From JAICYJ01 sp038212095 (GTDB taxonomy: Bacteria > Actinomycetota > Thermoleophilia > Gaiellales > JAICJC01), in the NCBI GenBank assembly GCA_038212095.1, contig JBBQUW010000003.1, forward strand, positions 1 to 64,000: a stretch of DNA of 64,000 bases. Direction: 5' to 3'. Below the pieces are notes generated by a model that was not told the origin of the DNA, made no database searches, and saw nothing but the letters and a program-made list of their open reading frames with translations. Every line of letters begins with the position of its first letter. The stretch's first letter is position 1. Shown here in pieces: positions 52,263 through 61,074 of the stretch. The translations under genes were made by a program, and so were the position numbers.

Positions 52263-53912
52263 TCACGCCGCATGGCTCGCACGGCAATAGCACGAGGCCC
52301 TGATCGGGACGGTGGCGCGGGCCAGCGCGAGGTCGAGTCGCGGTTTCACGAGCGCGGCCTGCTCGGTCTTGGACAGCCGCCGCAGGCACTCGTGGAAGCC
52401 GTGCAGGCTCCAGACGTTGTCGGGGTGCTGGCACGGGCGGCTGAGCGTACCGTCGAGGCCCAGGTCGGCGCGATAGACGGCCTCCGCCTCCTCCAGCCGC
52501 CCCTGCTCCAGCAACAGCGCCCCCAGCGCATGGCGGGTGGGCTGCATCCAGCCCCATGGCTCGTCGTAGGGAAGGCCGTCGTCCAGCTCGACCGAGCGGC
52601 GGAGATGCGCGAACGCCGCATCGTGGTTGCCCTTGCGGTACTCGACCTCGCCGTTCAGCATCTCGCCTGCGACCGCGAGCAGGTCGAGACAGGTGTTGTT
52701 GAACAGGTACCGGCTGTCCGGCACGCGGGCAACGGCCTCGCCGAACAGCCGCCGCTGTTCCTCGGCGGCGGCGACGTCGCCCAGCGCTCCGTGCGCGACG
52801 CCCTTGGCGTAGTGCAGCATCGCCGTGGTGGTGCAGTACAGATCGCGATCGGCCGGGAAGGGCTGCTCGACGATCATCTGCCACAGGCCGAATCGCACCA
52901 GCACGTGCAGCCGCATCGGCACGAAACCCTCCGCCCAGTCGGCCATCGGCGGCACGTCGATCCGCAACAGCTCCTCGGGCAACGTGGCGATCATCTCGTC
53001 AGCGGCGGCGAGCGCCGGCTCAAGCTGGCCCAGGAACATCGCGCCATAGATCTTGAAGTGGTAGTCGTGGCAGCGGTACAGCGAGTAGAAGTTGAGCGCG
53101 CCCTCCCGCTCGAGGAAGCGGCGATCGGCCTCGATCGCCCGCTCGTTCGAGGCGACGACGTCGCGGTACTGGCCGCAGAGCACGTCGATGTGGGTCGGCA
53201 TGTGCTGCAGGTGGCCGGCATCGGGTACCAACCCTCTCAGCTGATCGGCGGCCCACAGCGCGTGCTCTGGGTGCGGGGACATCTCCATGGTGTGGATGTA
53301 GATGTGCAGCAGCCCGGGGTGCGGCGAGCTGGTCGCCGCCATCGCCTGCTCCAGCACCTCGAGCGCCTCGAGCGTGTCGGCTCCCTCGGCCGGCTCACCG
53401 GTCTCCAGGTTCCAGAGCTGCCAGGGCGTGCGGCCGACCAGCGCCTCGGCAAACAGCGTGGCCACGTCGGCGTCGCCGGGAAAGCGGGAGCGTACGTCGC
53501 GCATTGCCGCCGCGTACGCATCGTTCCAGGCCGCGCAGTCCTCGGCCGGGGTGTCGGCCGGGAAGCGATGCTGGAGCGCCTCGATCAGCGCCCGCTCGAC
53601 CGGTTCGACGTGGTCGAGCAGCGAGAGCGCGGAGCCGACAGAGCGGTGGGCCATCGCCACCGCATCGACCAGCTCGTCCGCGCCGAAGGCCGGCCAATCC
53701 TTGTTGTAGTTGGGGCCGATCGCGTAGGCGATGCCCCAGTGCGCCATCGCGCAGCCAGGGTCGAGCTCGACCGCCCGCTGAAAACAGCGCACCGCCTCCT
53801 CATGGTTGAAGCCGTAGCACCAGACCAGGCCGCGGTCGAACCACAGCTGGGCCTCGACCGACGTGGTCGAGACGCGGCGGCCAAAGCCGCCAAGATCGTA
53901 GTAGTCAGACAA
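52263..53912 (-). CDS. Tetratricopeptide-repeat protein
   Basis: A 549-residue soluble protein with TPR units, clearest at the N-terminus (QLWFDRGLVWCYGFNHEEAVRCFQRAVELDP) and C-terminus (ALGALLLEQGRLEEAEAVYRADLGLD). The centre has HIYIHTMEMSPHPEHALWAADQLRGLVPDAGHLQHMPTHID, a histidine-rich segment typical of a family of TPR proteins of about 530-560 residues found in many soil bacteria. No signal peptide. Role unknown; the His-rich part may bind metal. Confidence 0.8.
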   Translation of the reverse strand: MSDYYDLGGFGRRVSTTSVEAQLWFDRGLVWCYGFNHEEAVRCFQRAVELDPGCAMAHWGIAYAIGPNYNKDWPAFGADELVDAVAMAHRSVGSALSLLDHVEPVERALIEALQHRFPADTPAEDCAAWNDAYAAAMRDVRSRFPGDADVATLFAEALVGRTPWQLWNLETGEPAEGADTLEALEVLEQAMAATSSPHPGLLHIYIHTMEMSPHPEHALWAADQLRGLVPDAGHLQHMPTHIDVLCGQYRDVVASNERAIEADRRFLEREGALNFYSLYRCHDYHFKIYGAMFLGQLEPALAAADEMIATLPEELLRIDVPPMADWAEGFVPMRLHVLVRFGLWQMIVEQPFPADRDLYCTTTAMLHYAKGVAHGALGDVAAAEEQRRLFGEAVARVPDSRYLFNNTCLDLLAVAGEMLNGEVEYRKGNHDAAFAHLRRSVELDDGLPYDEPWGWMQPTRHALGALLLEQGRLEEAEAVYRADLGLDGTLSRPCQHPDNVWSLHGFHECLRRLSKTEQAALVKPRLDLALARATVPIRASCYCRASHAA

Positions 53913-54025
53913 TCCAGGCTCCTCTCGGCCGTGCTGCGCGATCTGCGCGGCGGGGCGACGCTACACGATTTGCCGGCCCCCTCGTGGGCGGAACGGTTCG
54001 GCGCACCGGATGATTGGCACAAGCC

Positions 54026-54068
54026 ATGGCGAGGGGCAGGGTCGAACTGCCGACACCGCGATTTTCAG
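54026..54068. repeat. 43-bp copy of the tRNA-Phe 3' end (att-like, left)
   Basis: 42 of 43 bases match the 3' part of the tRNA-Phe gene at 56446-56488; the one difference is G at 54040 against A at 56460. It covers the acceptor 3' strand, T arm and variable region up to the anticodon stem. Beyond 54068 the match stops abruptly. Flanks: 113 bp without a gene on the left up to the TPR start and 202 bp on the right up to the propeller stop, in which I see nothing else. Confidence 0.85.
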
Positions 54069-54270
54069 ATACCGGAGGAGGCCTCGGCTGGTCTCGGCTG
54101 ACCTGGAGAAATGTGGGTTCGGGGGATCGTTGGGGCGACCCGGCTCGGTGGTTCTCGGTGGGTCTGGGTGACACCCCAGTGACACCTCGGGACTCCGCCG
54201 CCGGTCATAACGTGCCCAGCTCGGACACCCGCGTACTCGAAGAGGACGCTCCTTCCGATCGCCGGATGCC

Positions 54271-56208
54271 TCAGCTGTCGCCGCGCAGGGTCTTGATGAA
54301 GATGCTTTGGGAGTCGGTGCCGACGGGGGTGAGGTTCATGGCGCCCGATTCGAACAGGATGTGGGTGCCGTCCGGGCTCCACTGACCGCGCATGGTGTCG
54401 TCGCTGGGGACGTTCTGGGGTGTCCCATCGGCGGCGCTGGTGACGAGCGTGATGGCGCCGGTACGCACGTCTTTGACGAACAGATTCGCGATCCCCAGAT
54501 CGGTCGGGGCGTTGGGAATCAGGTCTGTCGCTGCGGATTGGAAGAGCAGTTGGGTGCCGTCGGGACTCCACGCCGGCGTGGCACCGACCTGGCAGCTGTC
54601 GTTCCCCGGCGAGCCGTCTGGGGTGCTGCTTTCGAGCGTGACGGTACCCGTGGTGAGATCCTTGACGAACACCTGATCGGTGGGGGTTGATGGGTGGTCG
54701 ACCGGGTAGCCCGCGATGAAGGCGACCTGGGAGCCATCGGGGTTGAACGAACCCGCAACGCCGCTGACGGGCGCCCCGTCTCGCGTGCTGGTGACCAGCG
54801 TGAGCTGTCCCGTAGCCAGGTTCTTGGTGAAGATCCCATCGAAGTACCTAGGTGTGTTTGGGACGAGGTTGGTCGCGTCGGACTGGAACATCAGGCGCGT
54901 CCCATCGGGACTCCACTCGAGCCCGTGGTCGGCGCCGGAAAGGCCGTTCCCAGACGCACCTTGAGCTGTGCTGCTGGCGAGCGTCAGGGCGCCAGTCGTG
55001 ATGTTCTTCACATACACGCTGCTTGTGTTCGTGTTCGACTGCCACGGCAACGACGACATCCACGTGAATGCCACCATCGTGCCGTCCGGGCTCCAGGCTG
55101 CGCCCGACGACTCACCGGGCTGCGGGATGCCGTCTGCGTCACTGTTCACCACCGTCACCGCCCCCGTCACGAGCTGGATGACGTAGACGTTGAACGCGTT
55201 GGGAGCGAGGTAGGAGTTCGATGACGTTTCGAGGCTGATCGCGAGCATCGTCCCATCAGGGCTCCAGGACACAGCCCGGATGCTCCTACTGGCGCCCGGA
55301 CCGCCAAAGCCCGCTGCATCGACGGGTGTCGTCACCCCGGTGGCGAGGCTGGTGACGAGAGCTTGCATGGGTAACTCGGTCCGCGGGTCGCGCGACGCGC
55401 TGAAGGCGATCCGCGAGCCGTCAGGACTCCACATCACGTCGAGGATCACGCCACCGCCATAGACCAGAGTCACCGCCCCCGACCGAAGATCCTTCACGAA
55501 CAAGCCCCCTGACGCCGCGCCGGAAACGAGGTTCGTCGCCGGCGAGATGAATGCGACACGTGTCCCATCAGGACTCAGCAGGGGGTTATCAGACTGCTGG
55601 TTTGCCGGCGTCCCATCCGAGGCGCTGCTGACCAGCCGCACATCACCCAACGCGCCCGCGCCAAGCACAACGCCGCTCGCCGCGGAGTCTGCGACCGACG
55701 ACCGGCCAGACGTGGATGCCACCACGCGCGCCAACACACGATGCCCGGCGTCGGCGACGGTCAGCAGGTGGCCGCGGCGAGTCGCTCCACGAATGTCGCG
55801 ACACCGGTGGTTGGCGCAGCGTCGCCATTGGTAGGAGTAGCGAATCGAGGTGCCCGCCCACGTCCCAGGTGTGACCGCCAGCCGCTGGCCCACCCGCGGC
55901 CGTCCCGCGCGGGCCGAGCTCGTGATCGCGGGCAGCGTGCGAATCGCGGGTGCAGTCGGCGCCGCGATGGCGGTGGGCGCCACACTCACGCCGGTAGACC
56001 CGCGCGTCGCCGGTCCCGGATCGTGACCAGACGGCCTGGTCGTGCGCGTCGCAAGCGCCGGACGGACATACACCGCCGCACCAGGCCGGGCGCTCCCAAC
56101 GTGTGGCATCGGGGGCTGGGCGGCCGCGCCCGGGTCGCTCGACCCGGCCGCGACCAGCAGCGCGATCACGACCAACGCCCCGAGCGTCCAGGTCTGCCCT
56201 CCCACCAT
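54271..56208 (-). CDS. Secreted beta-propeller (TolB/PD40-like) protein with Ig-like domain
   Basis: A 645-residue exported protein. An N-terminal hydrophobic signal (residues 5-24), a low-complexity Pro/Ala/Thr region, an Ig-like domain at about 104-180 (VTPGTWAGTSIRYSYQWRRC, then ADAGHRVLARVVAS) as found repeatedly in Thermoleophilia surface proteins, and then a propeller of six or more WD40-like PD40 blades, each with SPDG followed by T/S-x-hydrophobic (WSPDGTMVAFTW, WSPDGTQLLFQS). Likely bound to the cell surface; ligand unknown. It is the only gene between the two tRNA-Phe-derived repeats, and its base composition is slightly less GC-rich at third positions than its neighbours by eye. 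Confidence 0.85.
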   Translation of the reverse strand: MVGGQTWTLGALVVIALLVAAGSSDPGAAAQPPMPHVGSARPGAAVYVRPALATRTTRPSGHDPGPATRGSTGVSVAPTAIAAPTAPAIRTLPAITSSARAGRPRVGQRLAVTPGTWAGTSIRYSYQWRRCANHRCRDIRGATRRGHLLTVADAGHRVLARVVASTSGRSSVADSAASGVVLGAGALGDVRLVSSASDGTPANQQSDNPLLSPDGTRVAFISPATNLVSGAASGGLFVKDLRSGAVTLVYGGGVILDVMWSPDGSRIAFSASRDPRTELPMQALVTSLATGVTTPVDAAGFGGPGASRSIRAVSWSPDGTMLAISLETSSNSYLAPNAFNVYVIQLVTGAVTVVNSDADGIPQPGESSGAAWSPDGTMVAFTWMSSLPWQSNTNTSSVYVKNITTGALTLASSTAQGASGNGLSGADHGLEWSPDGTRLMFQSDATNLVPNTPRYFDGIFTKNLATGQLTLVTSTRDGAPVSGVAGSFNPDGSQVAFIAGYPVDHPSTPTDQVFVKDLTTGTVTLESSTPDGSPGNDSCQVGATPAWSPDGTQLLFQSAATDLIPNAPTDLGIANLFVKDVRTGAITLVTSAADGTPQNVPSDDTMRGQWSPDGTHILFESGAMNLTPVGTDSQSIFIKTLRGDS

Positions 56209-56445
56209 GTCTTTACAATCTCATTACAAATAGCGTATGTCAAGACGCCACCGTGGGCCAAGGCTGGCTCCGAGGGGCCGCTCTATGGGCTGGCGCATGG
56301 CGGCAGCTGTTGGGCGACCCGAGCCGCGCGCGCACCCCCGGCTTCGGCATCGTTGAATCCTCTGGGATCGTCGCGCAGATCCGAACGGCGACCGGGGGGC
56401 GCGGCACGATCATTCCGGCACCTATTACCGCGCGATCAATCGTCG

Positions 56446-56488
56446 ATGGCGAGGGGCAGAGTCGAACTGCCGACACCGCGATTTTCAG
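56446..56488. repeat. 43-bp att-like repeat within tRNA-Phe (right)
   Basis: This is the intact partner of the repeat at 54026-54068 and forms the 3' part of the functional tRNA-Phe gene. Start-to-start distance is 2420 bp. The arrangement of an intact tRNA at one end and a 3' fragment at the other is that left by site-specific integration into a tRNA gene. Confidence 0.85.
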
Positions 56489-56519
56489 TCGCGTGCTCTA
56501 CCAACTGAGCTACCTCGCC
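56447..56519 (-). tRNA. tRNA-Phe (GAA)
   Basis: A 73-nt cloverleaf on the minus strand. Acceptor GGCGAGG pairs with CCTCGCC; D arm GCTC/GAGC; anticodon stem CGCGA/TCGCG with loop CTGAAAA, giving anticodon GAA; T arm GGCAG/CTGCC with loop TTCGACT; discriminator A at 56447. CCA is not encoded (ATCG follows). All arms pair fully, so the gene should be functional. Confidence 0.97.
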
Positions 56520-56591
56520 GCGGCGCGCAGTCTACCGCGGCACTCCTGGCCCCGTCCCCATCACGGATGCCACACGCCGGGCACGCGCAGA

Positions 56592-56632
56592 AGCGGCCTC
56601 CGGGACGGTGTTACCGCTCCACGAAGGCCGCT
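56592..56632 (-). terminator. Large hairpin after the haem/cytochrome operon
   Basis: AGCGGCCT (56592-56599) pairs with AGGCCGCT (56625-56632), and inside it CGGT GTT ACCG forms a second stem. It lies 35 bp beyond the stop of the SAM hydrolase gene, the last gene of the minus-strand operon, and before the tRNA. No T tract is present. Confidence 0.5.
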
Positions 56633-56666
56633 GATAACGGTATCTCACCACTCCGCGCGGCCCGCG

Positions 56667-57482
56667 TCAAGGGGCGAACTGCAGCTGCACCTCGTTGCCC
56701 GATTCGGCATCGATCAGCTCGGCCGCGCTGCCGCGGTTGATCGCGATCGAGAGCCGCTGCTCGGAGTCCTCGAACACCACCAGCTCGCCCTCGCCGACAT
56801 CGGCGAAGGTGAGGGCACAGGCGGCGTAGTAGCGGTCGTCGCCGCGTGCCAACTCGACCCTCCGGCCGCTCTCGAACAGATCGCCGAGATCGTTCAGACC
56901 CACCGACAGCTGCACGTTCCCGAAGCGGTCGACATGCTGAACCGACGCCTGCAGCAGCGTGCCCTCGAGCAGGAACCCCGGCTCGACCGGCCGCACCAGC
57001 GACCCGACCTCGACCTCGGAGCCGAGCAGACGCGGGTCGAGCCCGGCCGCCAGGTGACCGGCCACCGGCGCGAACACGTCCCGGCCGTGGAAGGTGCGGG
57101 AGACCGCGTCCAGCATGTACTCGGCGTTGCTGATCTCGACCGCCAGTTCGATCCCGCCGCACGCCTCGGCCGCCGGCACCAGCAGCCCGTTGTCCGGCCC
57201 CACGAACAGCCGGCCGTCGCCGCTCCTCAGCGCGACCGCGCGACGCTGTGAGCCGACGCCGGGATCGACCACCGCCATGTGCACGCCCACCGGCAGGAAC
57301 GCGATCGAGGCCGCCAGCACCCGCGCGCCCTGCCCCACCGCCTGGGCATCGATGCCGTGCGCGAGGTGGATCACCTCGGCCTCGGGACACGTGCGCATGA
57401 TCACGCCGTGGCAGATGCCGACGAACGGATCGGCCGAGCCAAAGTCGGACAGGAAGGTGACCACGGGGCGCATCCCGCTCAC
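56667..57482 (-). CDS. SAM hydrolase/SAM-dependent halogenase-fold protein (DUF62)
   Basis: A 271-residue protein of the fluorinase/chlorinase/DUF62 superfamily. It begins VVTFLSDFGSADPFVGICHG and has VHMAVVDPGVGSQRR, FVGPDNGLLVPA and a C-terminal beta-barrel (HVDRFGNVQLSV). The Asp in LSDFG and the D-R-H-type hydroxide set favour S-adenosylmethionine hydrolysis to adenosine and methionine over halide use. GTG 57482 overlaps the cobA-hemD stop, so it is the last gene of the haem operon. A role in removing excess SAM beside the SAM-using uroporphyrinogen methyltransferase is a guess. Confidence 0.88.
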   Translation of the reverse strand: MSGMRPVVTFLSDFGSADPFVGICHGVIMRTCPEAEVIHLAHGIDAQAVGQGARVLAASIAFLPVGVHMAVVDPGVGSQRRAVALRSGDGRLFVGPDNGLLVPAAEACGGIELAVEISNAEYMLDAVSRTFHGRDVFAPVAGHLAAGLDPRLLGSEVEVGSLVRPVEPGFLLEGTLLQASVQHVDRFGNVQLSVGLNDLGDLFESGRRVELARGDDRYYAACALTFADVGEGELVVFEDSEQRLSIAINRGSAAELIDAESGNEVQLQFAP

Positions 57483-58912
57483 TGTACCGCGGCCCGCAGC
57501 ACCGCCTCCACCAGGCCGTCGACGTCGTGCGGGTCGGCCTCCACCAGCGGCTCGACGCCGTGTTCGCGCAGCGTGGCGCTGGTCACCGGTCCGATCGAGA
57601 CCGCCCGCAGCGCCGAGAGGTCGCGACCGGCCAGCGCCTCGACCACGTTGCTGACCGTCGACGAGGAGGTGAACGTGACGAGGTCGGCGGCGAGCACCGC
57701 GTCCGCCTCGACCCGTTCGCGGCGCGTGCGGTAGAGATGCACCACCTCCACCTGGGCGCCGCGTTCACGCAGGCCGTCGGCCAGCACCGGGCGCGCGCCC
57801 TCGGCGGTGGCCACCAGCACGCGGCGGCCGCGCACGTCGCCCAGCGCTTCCAGCAGCGACTCGGACACGGCCTGCTCGGCAACCACGTCCGACACCACGC
57901 CGCGCTCAGCAATCGCCGCCGCTGTCGCGCGGCCGACCGCAGCCACCGTGACGCCGTGCAGCGCGCGCACGTCTCCGGCCAGCAGCCGGGCGACGCCGTT
58001 GGCGCTGGTCAGGCAGACGACGTCGTACCGCGACAGGTCGGCAACCGTGAACGGCAGCGGCTCGATCGCGATCGCCGGCGCCTCCACCACGTCGGCACCC
58101 AACTCGGACAGCCGCGCCGCCAGCTGGCTGGCCTGGGGTCGGGCGCGGGTGACGACCACCCGCCGGCCGAACAGAGGCCGCCGCTCGAACCAGTTCAGCC
58201 GCTCGTGCAGCGTGGCCACCTCGCCCACCAGCGTGATCGCCGGCGGCCGCAGCTCGGCGGCGGCCGCCGCGATCGAGTCCAGCCGCGCGGTCACGGTGCG
58301 CTGGGCGGGCCGCGTGCCGCTCGCGATCACGGCGGCCGGCGTGGACGGCGACATGCCACCGGCGATCAGACGCTGCGCGTTGTCGGCCAGCGCGGCCACG
58401 CCCATCAGGAACACCAACGTGCCCGGCGTGGTTGCCAGCGAGGCCCAGTCCAGATCGCTCTGCGGCTTGGTCGGGTCCTCGTGCCCCGTCACCACCGTCA
58501 CCTGCGCCGCCATGCCCCGCTGCGTTACCGGTATGCCGGCGTAGGCCGGGACGGCGTAGGCGGACGAGATACCGGGGACGACCTCCCATGCGATGCCGGC
58601 CGCCTCCAGCACCAGCGCCTCCTCGCCGCCTCGACCGAAGATGAACGGGTCGCCGCCTTTCAGCCGCACCACGCAGACGCAACGGCGGCCCAGCTCGACC
58701 AGCAGCGCGTTGATCTCATCCTGGCTGAGCGCGTGCCGCTTCGCCTCTTTGCCGGCGTAGAAGCGCTCGGCAGCCGGGTTCGCCATCGCCACGATGCGCG
58801 GATCGGCGAGCCGGTCATAGACGAGGGCGTCGGAGCGCTCGAGCAGCTCGTGCCCGCGCATCGTCAGCAGTCCGGGATCGCCGGGGCCAGCCCCGACCAG
58901 GTAGACGGTCAC
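57479..58912 (-). CDS. cobA-hemD: Fused uroporphyrinogen-III C-methyltransferase/uroporphyrinogen-III synthase
   Basis: A 477-residue two-domain protein. Residues 1-230 are the methyltransferase (VYLVGAGPGDPGLLTMRG, VVRLKGGDPFIFGRGGEE, PGISSAYAVPAYAGIPVT), which makes precorrin-2 or sirohydrochlorin precursors. Residues about 235-477 are uroporphyrinogen-III synthase (VVVTRARPQASQLAARLSELG, VCLTSANGVARLL, FTSSSTVSN). The fusion is known in actinobacteria and firmicutes. It marks the branch point between haem and sirohaem/B12. Start GTG 58912, 4-bp overlap with hemC. Confidence 0.94.
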   Translation of the reverse strand: MTVYLVGAGPGDPGLLTMRGHELLERSDALVYDRLADPRIVAMANPAAERFYAGKEAKRHALSQDEINALLVELGRRCVCVVRLKGGDPFIFGRGGEEALVLEAAGIAWEVVPGISSAYAVPAYAGIPVTQRGMAAQVTVVTGHEDPTKPQSDLDWASLATTPGTLVFLMGVAALADNAQRLIAGGMSPSTPAAVIASGTRPAQRTVTARLDSIAAAAAELRPPAITLVGEVATLHERLNWFERRPLFGRRVVVTRARPQASQLAARLSELGADVVEAPAIAIEPLPFTVADLSRYDVVCLTSANGVARLLAGDVRALHGVTVAAVGRATAAAIAERGVVSDVVAEQAVSESLLEALGDVRGRRVLVATAEGARPVLADGLRERGAQVEVVHLYRTRRERVEADAVLAADLVTFTSSSTVSNVVEALAGRDLSALRAVSIGPVTSATLREHGVEPLVEADPHDVDGLVEAVLRAAVQ

Positions 58913-59667
58913 GCCGCCACCCAGGAGCGCAGCTGCAGCTCGCCATGCTCATGCCAGGCGTGGGCAGCCACAGCCACCGTGCAGCCGCCGCCCAGCTCGG
59001 CCACGCGCGCCCGCTCAGCATCAAGCTGGGCGTGTGACGGTCCATGGTCGAGCGAGGACACCAGCGACTCCTCGCCCCTGCGCACCTGCAGCGCCAGCGC
59101 GCCCTGGCCGGCCTCCGGCACGAACTCGACCGGGTCGAAGCAGAAGGCGATCCGCGCCTCCAGACCGAGCCTGATCAGACCCGCCGCGGCCAGCACGATC
59201 GCATCGGCCTCACCCGCGTCGAGCTTCCGCAGCCGGGTGTCGACGTTACCGCGCAGCGGCACAACCTCCAGCCCCGGCCGCAGCGCCCGTAGCAGCGCCT
59301 GGCGACGGGCCGATGAGGTGCCGATGCGGGAACCGTCCGGGATCTCGGCCAGGCTGGGGAACGGCCCGCAGCAGGCATCGCGCGGATCCTCGCGCTCGGG
59401 CACGGCGGCGATCGCAAGCGCCTGGGCGGGCTCGCCGGTGAGATCCTTGGCACTGTGGACGGCGACGTCGATGCGGCCGTCCAGCAGCGCCCGCTCGATC
59501 TCGCCCGTGAACGCGCCGCGGCCATCACCGATCTGGTCGAAGCGGCTGTCGCGCTGGCGGTCGCCGGCCGTCTCGATGACGACGATCTCGGCATCATCCA
59601 ACCGCTCGGCGACCCAGCCCGCCTGGGCCATCGCCAGCGCGCTGCCGCGCGTGCCGATCCGGATCAC
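58909..59667 (-). CDS. hemC: Hydroxymethylbilane synthase (porphobilinogen deaminase), short
   Basis: A 252-residue enzyme that links four porphobilinogens. The start RIGTRGSALAMAQA, the HSAKDLTGEP segment, GTSSARRQALL and GNVDTRLRKLD are intact, and the dipyrromethane-cofactor cysteine lies in LGGGCTVAVAAHA. Typical HemC proteins have about 300-320 residues; here most of domain 3 after the cofactor loop is missing and the protein ends in LQLRSWVAA. The cofactor site is kept, so activity is plausible. Start GTG 59667 overlaps hemA. Confidence 0.92.
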   Translation of the reverse strand: MIRIGTRGSALAMAQAGWVAERLDDAEIVVIETAGDRQRDSRFDQIGDGRGAFTGEIERALLDGRIDVAVHSAKDLTGEPAQALAIAAVPEREDPRDACCGPFPSLAEIPDGSRIGTSSARRQALLRALRPGLEVVPLRGNVDTRLRKLDAGEADAIVLAAAGLIRLGLEARIAFCFDPVEFVPEAGQGALALQVRRGEESLVSSLDHGPSHAQLDAERARVAELGGGCTVAVAAHAWHEHGELQLRSWVAA

Positions 59668-60923
59668 AGCTGCTGCGTGAGCCCGAACAGCTCGTTCATC
59701 GCGGCCACGTGCGAGGAGTCGCCATGACCGGCCGCCAGCTCCTTGAGGCGCACCGTGGGCCGATGCAGCAGCTTGTTCAGCATGCTTCGCGTCAGCTGGT
59801 CGAGCCGCTCGCGGTCGGCGTCGCCGAGGCCCTCCCAGCGCCCCTCCATCCGCTCCAGCTCGCCCAGCCGGATCTGCTCGGCCAGCGCGCGCAGCTGCGT
59901 GATCGCGGGCACCACCTCCAGCGCCGCCAGCCAGTGGCGGAACTCGTCCGCCTGCTCGGCCACGATCGCTCGCGCCTGCAGCGCCTCGCCCTGGCGCAGG
60001 CCGATGTTGCGCAGCACGGTCTCCTCCAGATCGTCCACGTTGACCAGCGTCACGCCATCGATCTCCCCAACCGCCGGGTCGATGTCGCGTGGCACGGCGA
60101 GATCGACCAGCACCCGCCGCCCCGGCGGCACGTCGTCGGGCCCGATCAGCGGCCGGTCGGACAGCGTCGAGGTGACGACCACGTCGGCGGCCGCGACCGC
60201 CGCCGGCAGGTCATCGAAGTCGGCCACCGTGCCATCGAACCGCTCGGCCAGTGCCAGCGCCCGCTCGGGGCTGCGATTGGTGACAACGATCCGCACGCCG
60301 CCGCGCGAGGCCAGGTTCTGGGCGACCAGCTCGGCCACCTTGCCGGCGCCGACGATCAGCACCGTCGATCCGTCCAGGCCACCCAGACGGCCGCGCACCA
60401 GCTCAGCCGCCACCGACGCCACGGACGCGTTCGAGCGGCCGATCGCCGTCTCGTGCCGCACCCGCTTGCCGGCCTCCAGCGCCTCGTGGAACAGCCGGTT
60501 GGAGACGGTGCCGGTCGAGCCCATCTCCAGCGCGTGCTGGTAGGACTCGCGGATCTGGGCCAGGATCTGGGCCTCGCCGGGCACCAGCGAGTCGAGCCCG
60601 CCGGCCACCGCGAACAGGTGCTCGGCCGCATCGCCGCCCTCGTGCACGTACAGCAGCGGCTCGACCTCCGATTCGCTGCGGTTCGCATACGCCGCCAGCC
60701 GGCGCACCGCTGCCTCGCGCATCGCACCGGGGTCGGCGCCCACCATGTACAGCTCGCAGCGGTTGCAGGTAGAGATGCCGACCGCCTCGATCACGGCCTG
60801 CTCCGAGATCACGGCCTCGATCAGCCGCTCGCCGTGCGCCTGGGCCGCGAGCTGCTCGCGCACGCCGATCGGGGCGTGCCGGTGGCTGGTGCCGACCAGC
60901 AGCAGGTGCACGGGGTCAGGCAT
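59664..60923 (-). CDS. hemA: Glutamyl-tRNA reductase
   Basis: A 419-residue enzyme that makes glutamate-1-semialdehyde, the first committed step of C5-pathway tetrapyrrole synthesis. GTSHRHAPIGVREQLA, the catalytic cysteine in STCNRCELYMV, the NADPH site VLIVGAGKVAELVAQNLASRG and a C-terminal dimerisation helix are visible. Start ATG 60923 overlaps the ccmD-like gene by 8 bp. Confidence 0.95.
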   Translation of the reverse strand: MPDPVHLLLVGTSHRHAPIGVREQLAAQAHGERLIEAVISEQAVIEAVGISTCNRCELYMVGADPGAMREAAVRRLAAYANRSESEVEPLLYVHEGGDAAEHLFAVAGGLDSLVPGEAQILAQIRESYQHALEMGSTGTVSNRLFHEALEAGKRVRHETAIGRSNASVASVAAELVRGRLGGLDGSTVLIVGAGKVAELVAQNLASRGGVRIVVTNRSPERALALAERFDGTVADFDDLPAAVAAADVVVTSTLSDRPLIGPDDVPPGRRVLVDLAVPRDIDPAVGEIDGVTLVNVDDLEETVLRNIGLRQGEALQARAIVAEQADEFRHWLAALEVVPAITQLRALAEQIRLGELERMEGRWEGLGDADRERLDQLTRSMLNKLLHRPTVRLKELAAGHGDSSHVAAMNELFGLTQQL

Positions 60924-61074
60924 CGGCGGCCGCCTGCAGGGTATGGGCGATCTCGTCCAGCTGGCGCTCGAGACGGGCGAACTTCGCGTTCAGGATGGCG
61001 ATGTAGGCCAGCGTGACCACCCACGCCAGCCCGTAGACGGCCGCCACTGACTTGACCGCGAACTCGCTGATCAC
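60916..61074 (-). CDS. ccmD: CcmD-like small membrane protein
   Basis: A 52-residue protein with one membrane helix (VYGLAWVVTLAYIAILNAKF) and a charged C-terminal helix (RLERQLDEIAHTLQ). The size, topology and position right after ccmC match CcmD, which helps release haem-CcmE from the CcmABC complex. Start GTG 61074 overlaps the ccmC stop as GTGA. A longer frame upstream is out of register with ccmC coding sequence. Confidence 0.7.
   Translation of the reverse strand: MISEFAVKSVAAVYGLAWVVTLAYIAILNAKFARLERQLDEIAHTLQAAADA

Noticed and set aside
54014..54385. A 123-codon plus-strand ORF beginning AQAMARGRVELPTPRFSD
   Set aside because: The start is translated from the tRNA-Phe fragment; this type of tRNA-derived peptide (ARGRVELPTPRFS) is a common false call.
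55741..56508. A 255-codon plus-strand ORF ending ARGRVELPTPRFSVACSTN
   Set aside because: It lies antisense to the propeller gene and its end is antisense to tRNA-Phe.
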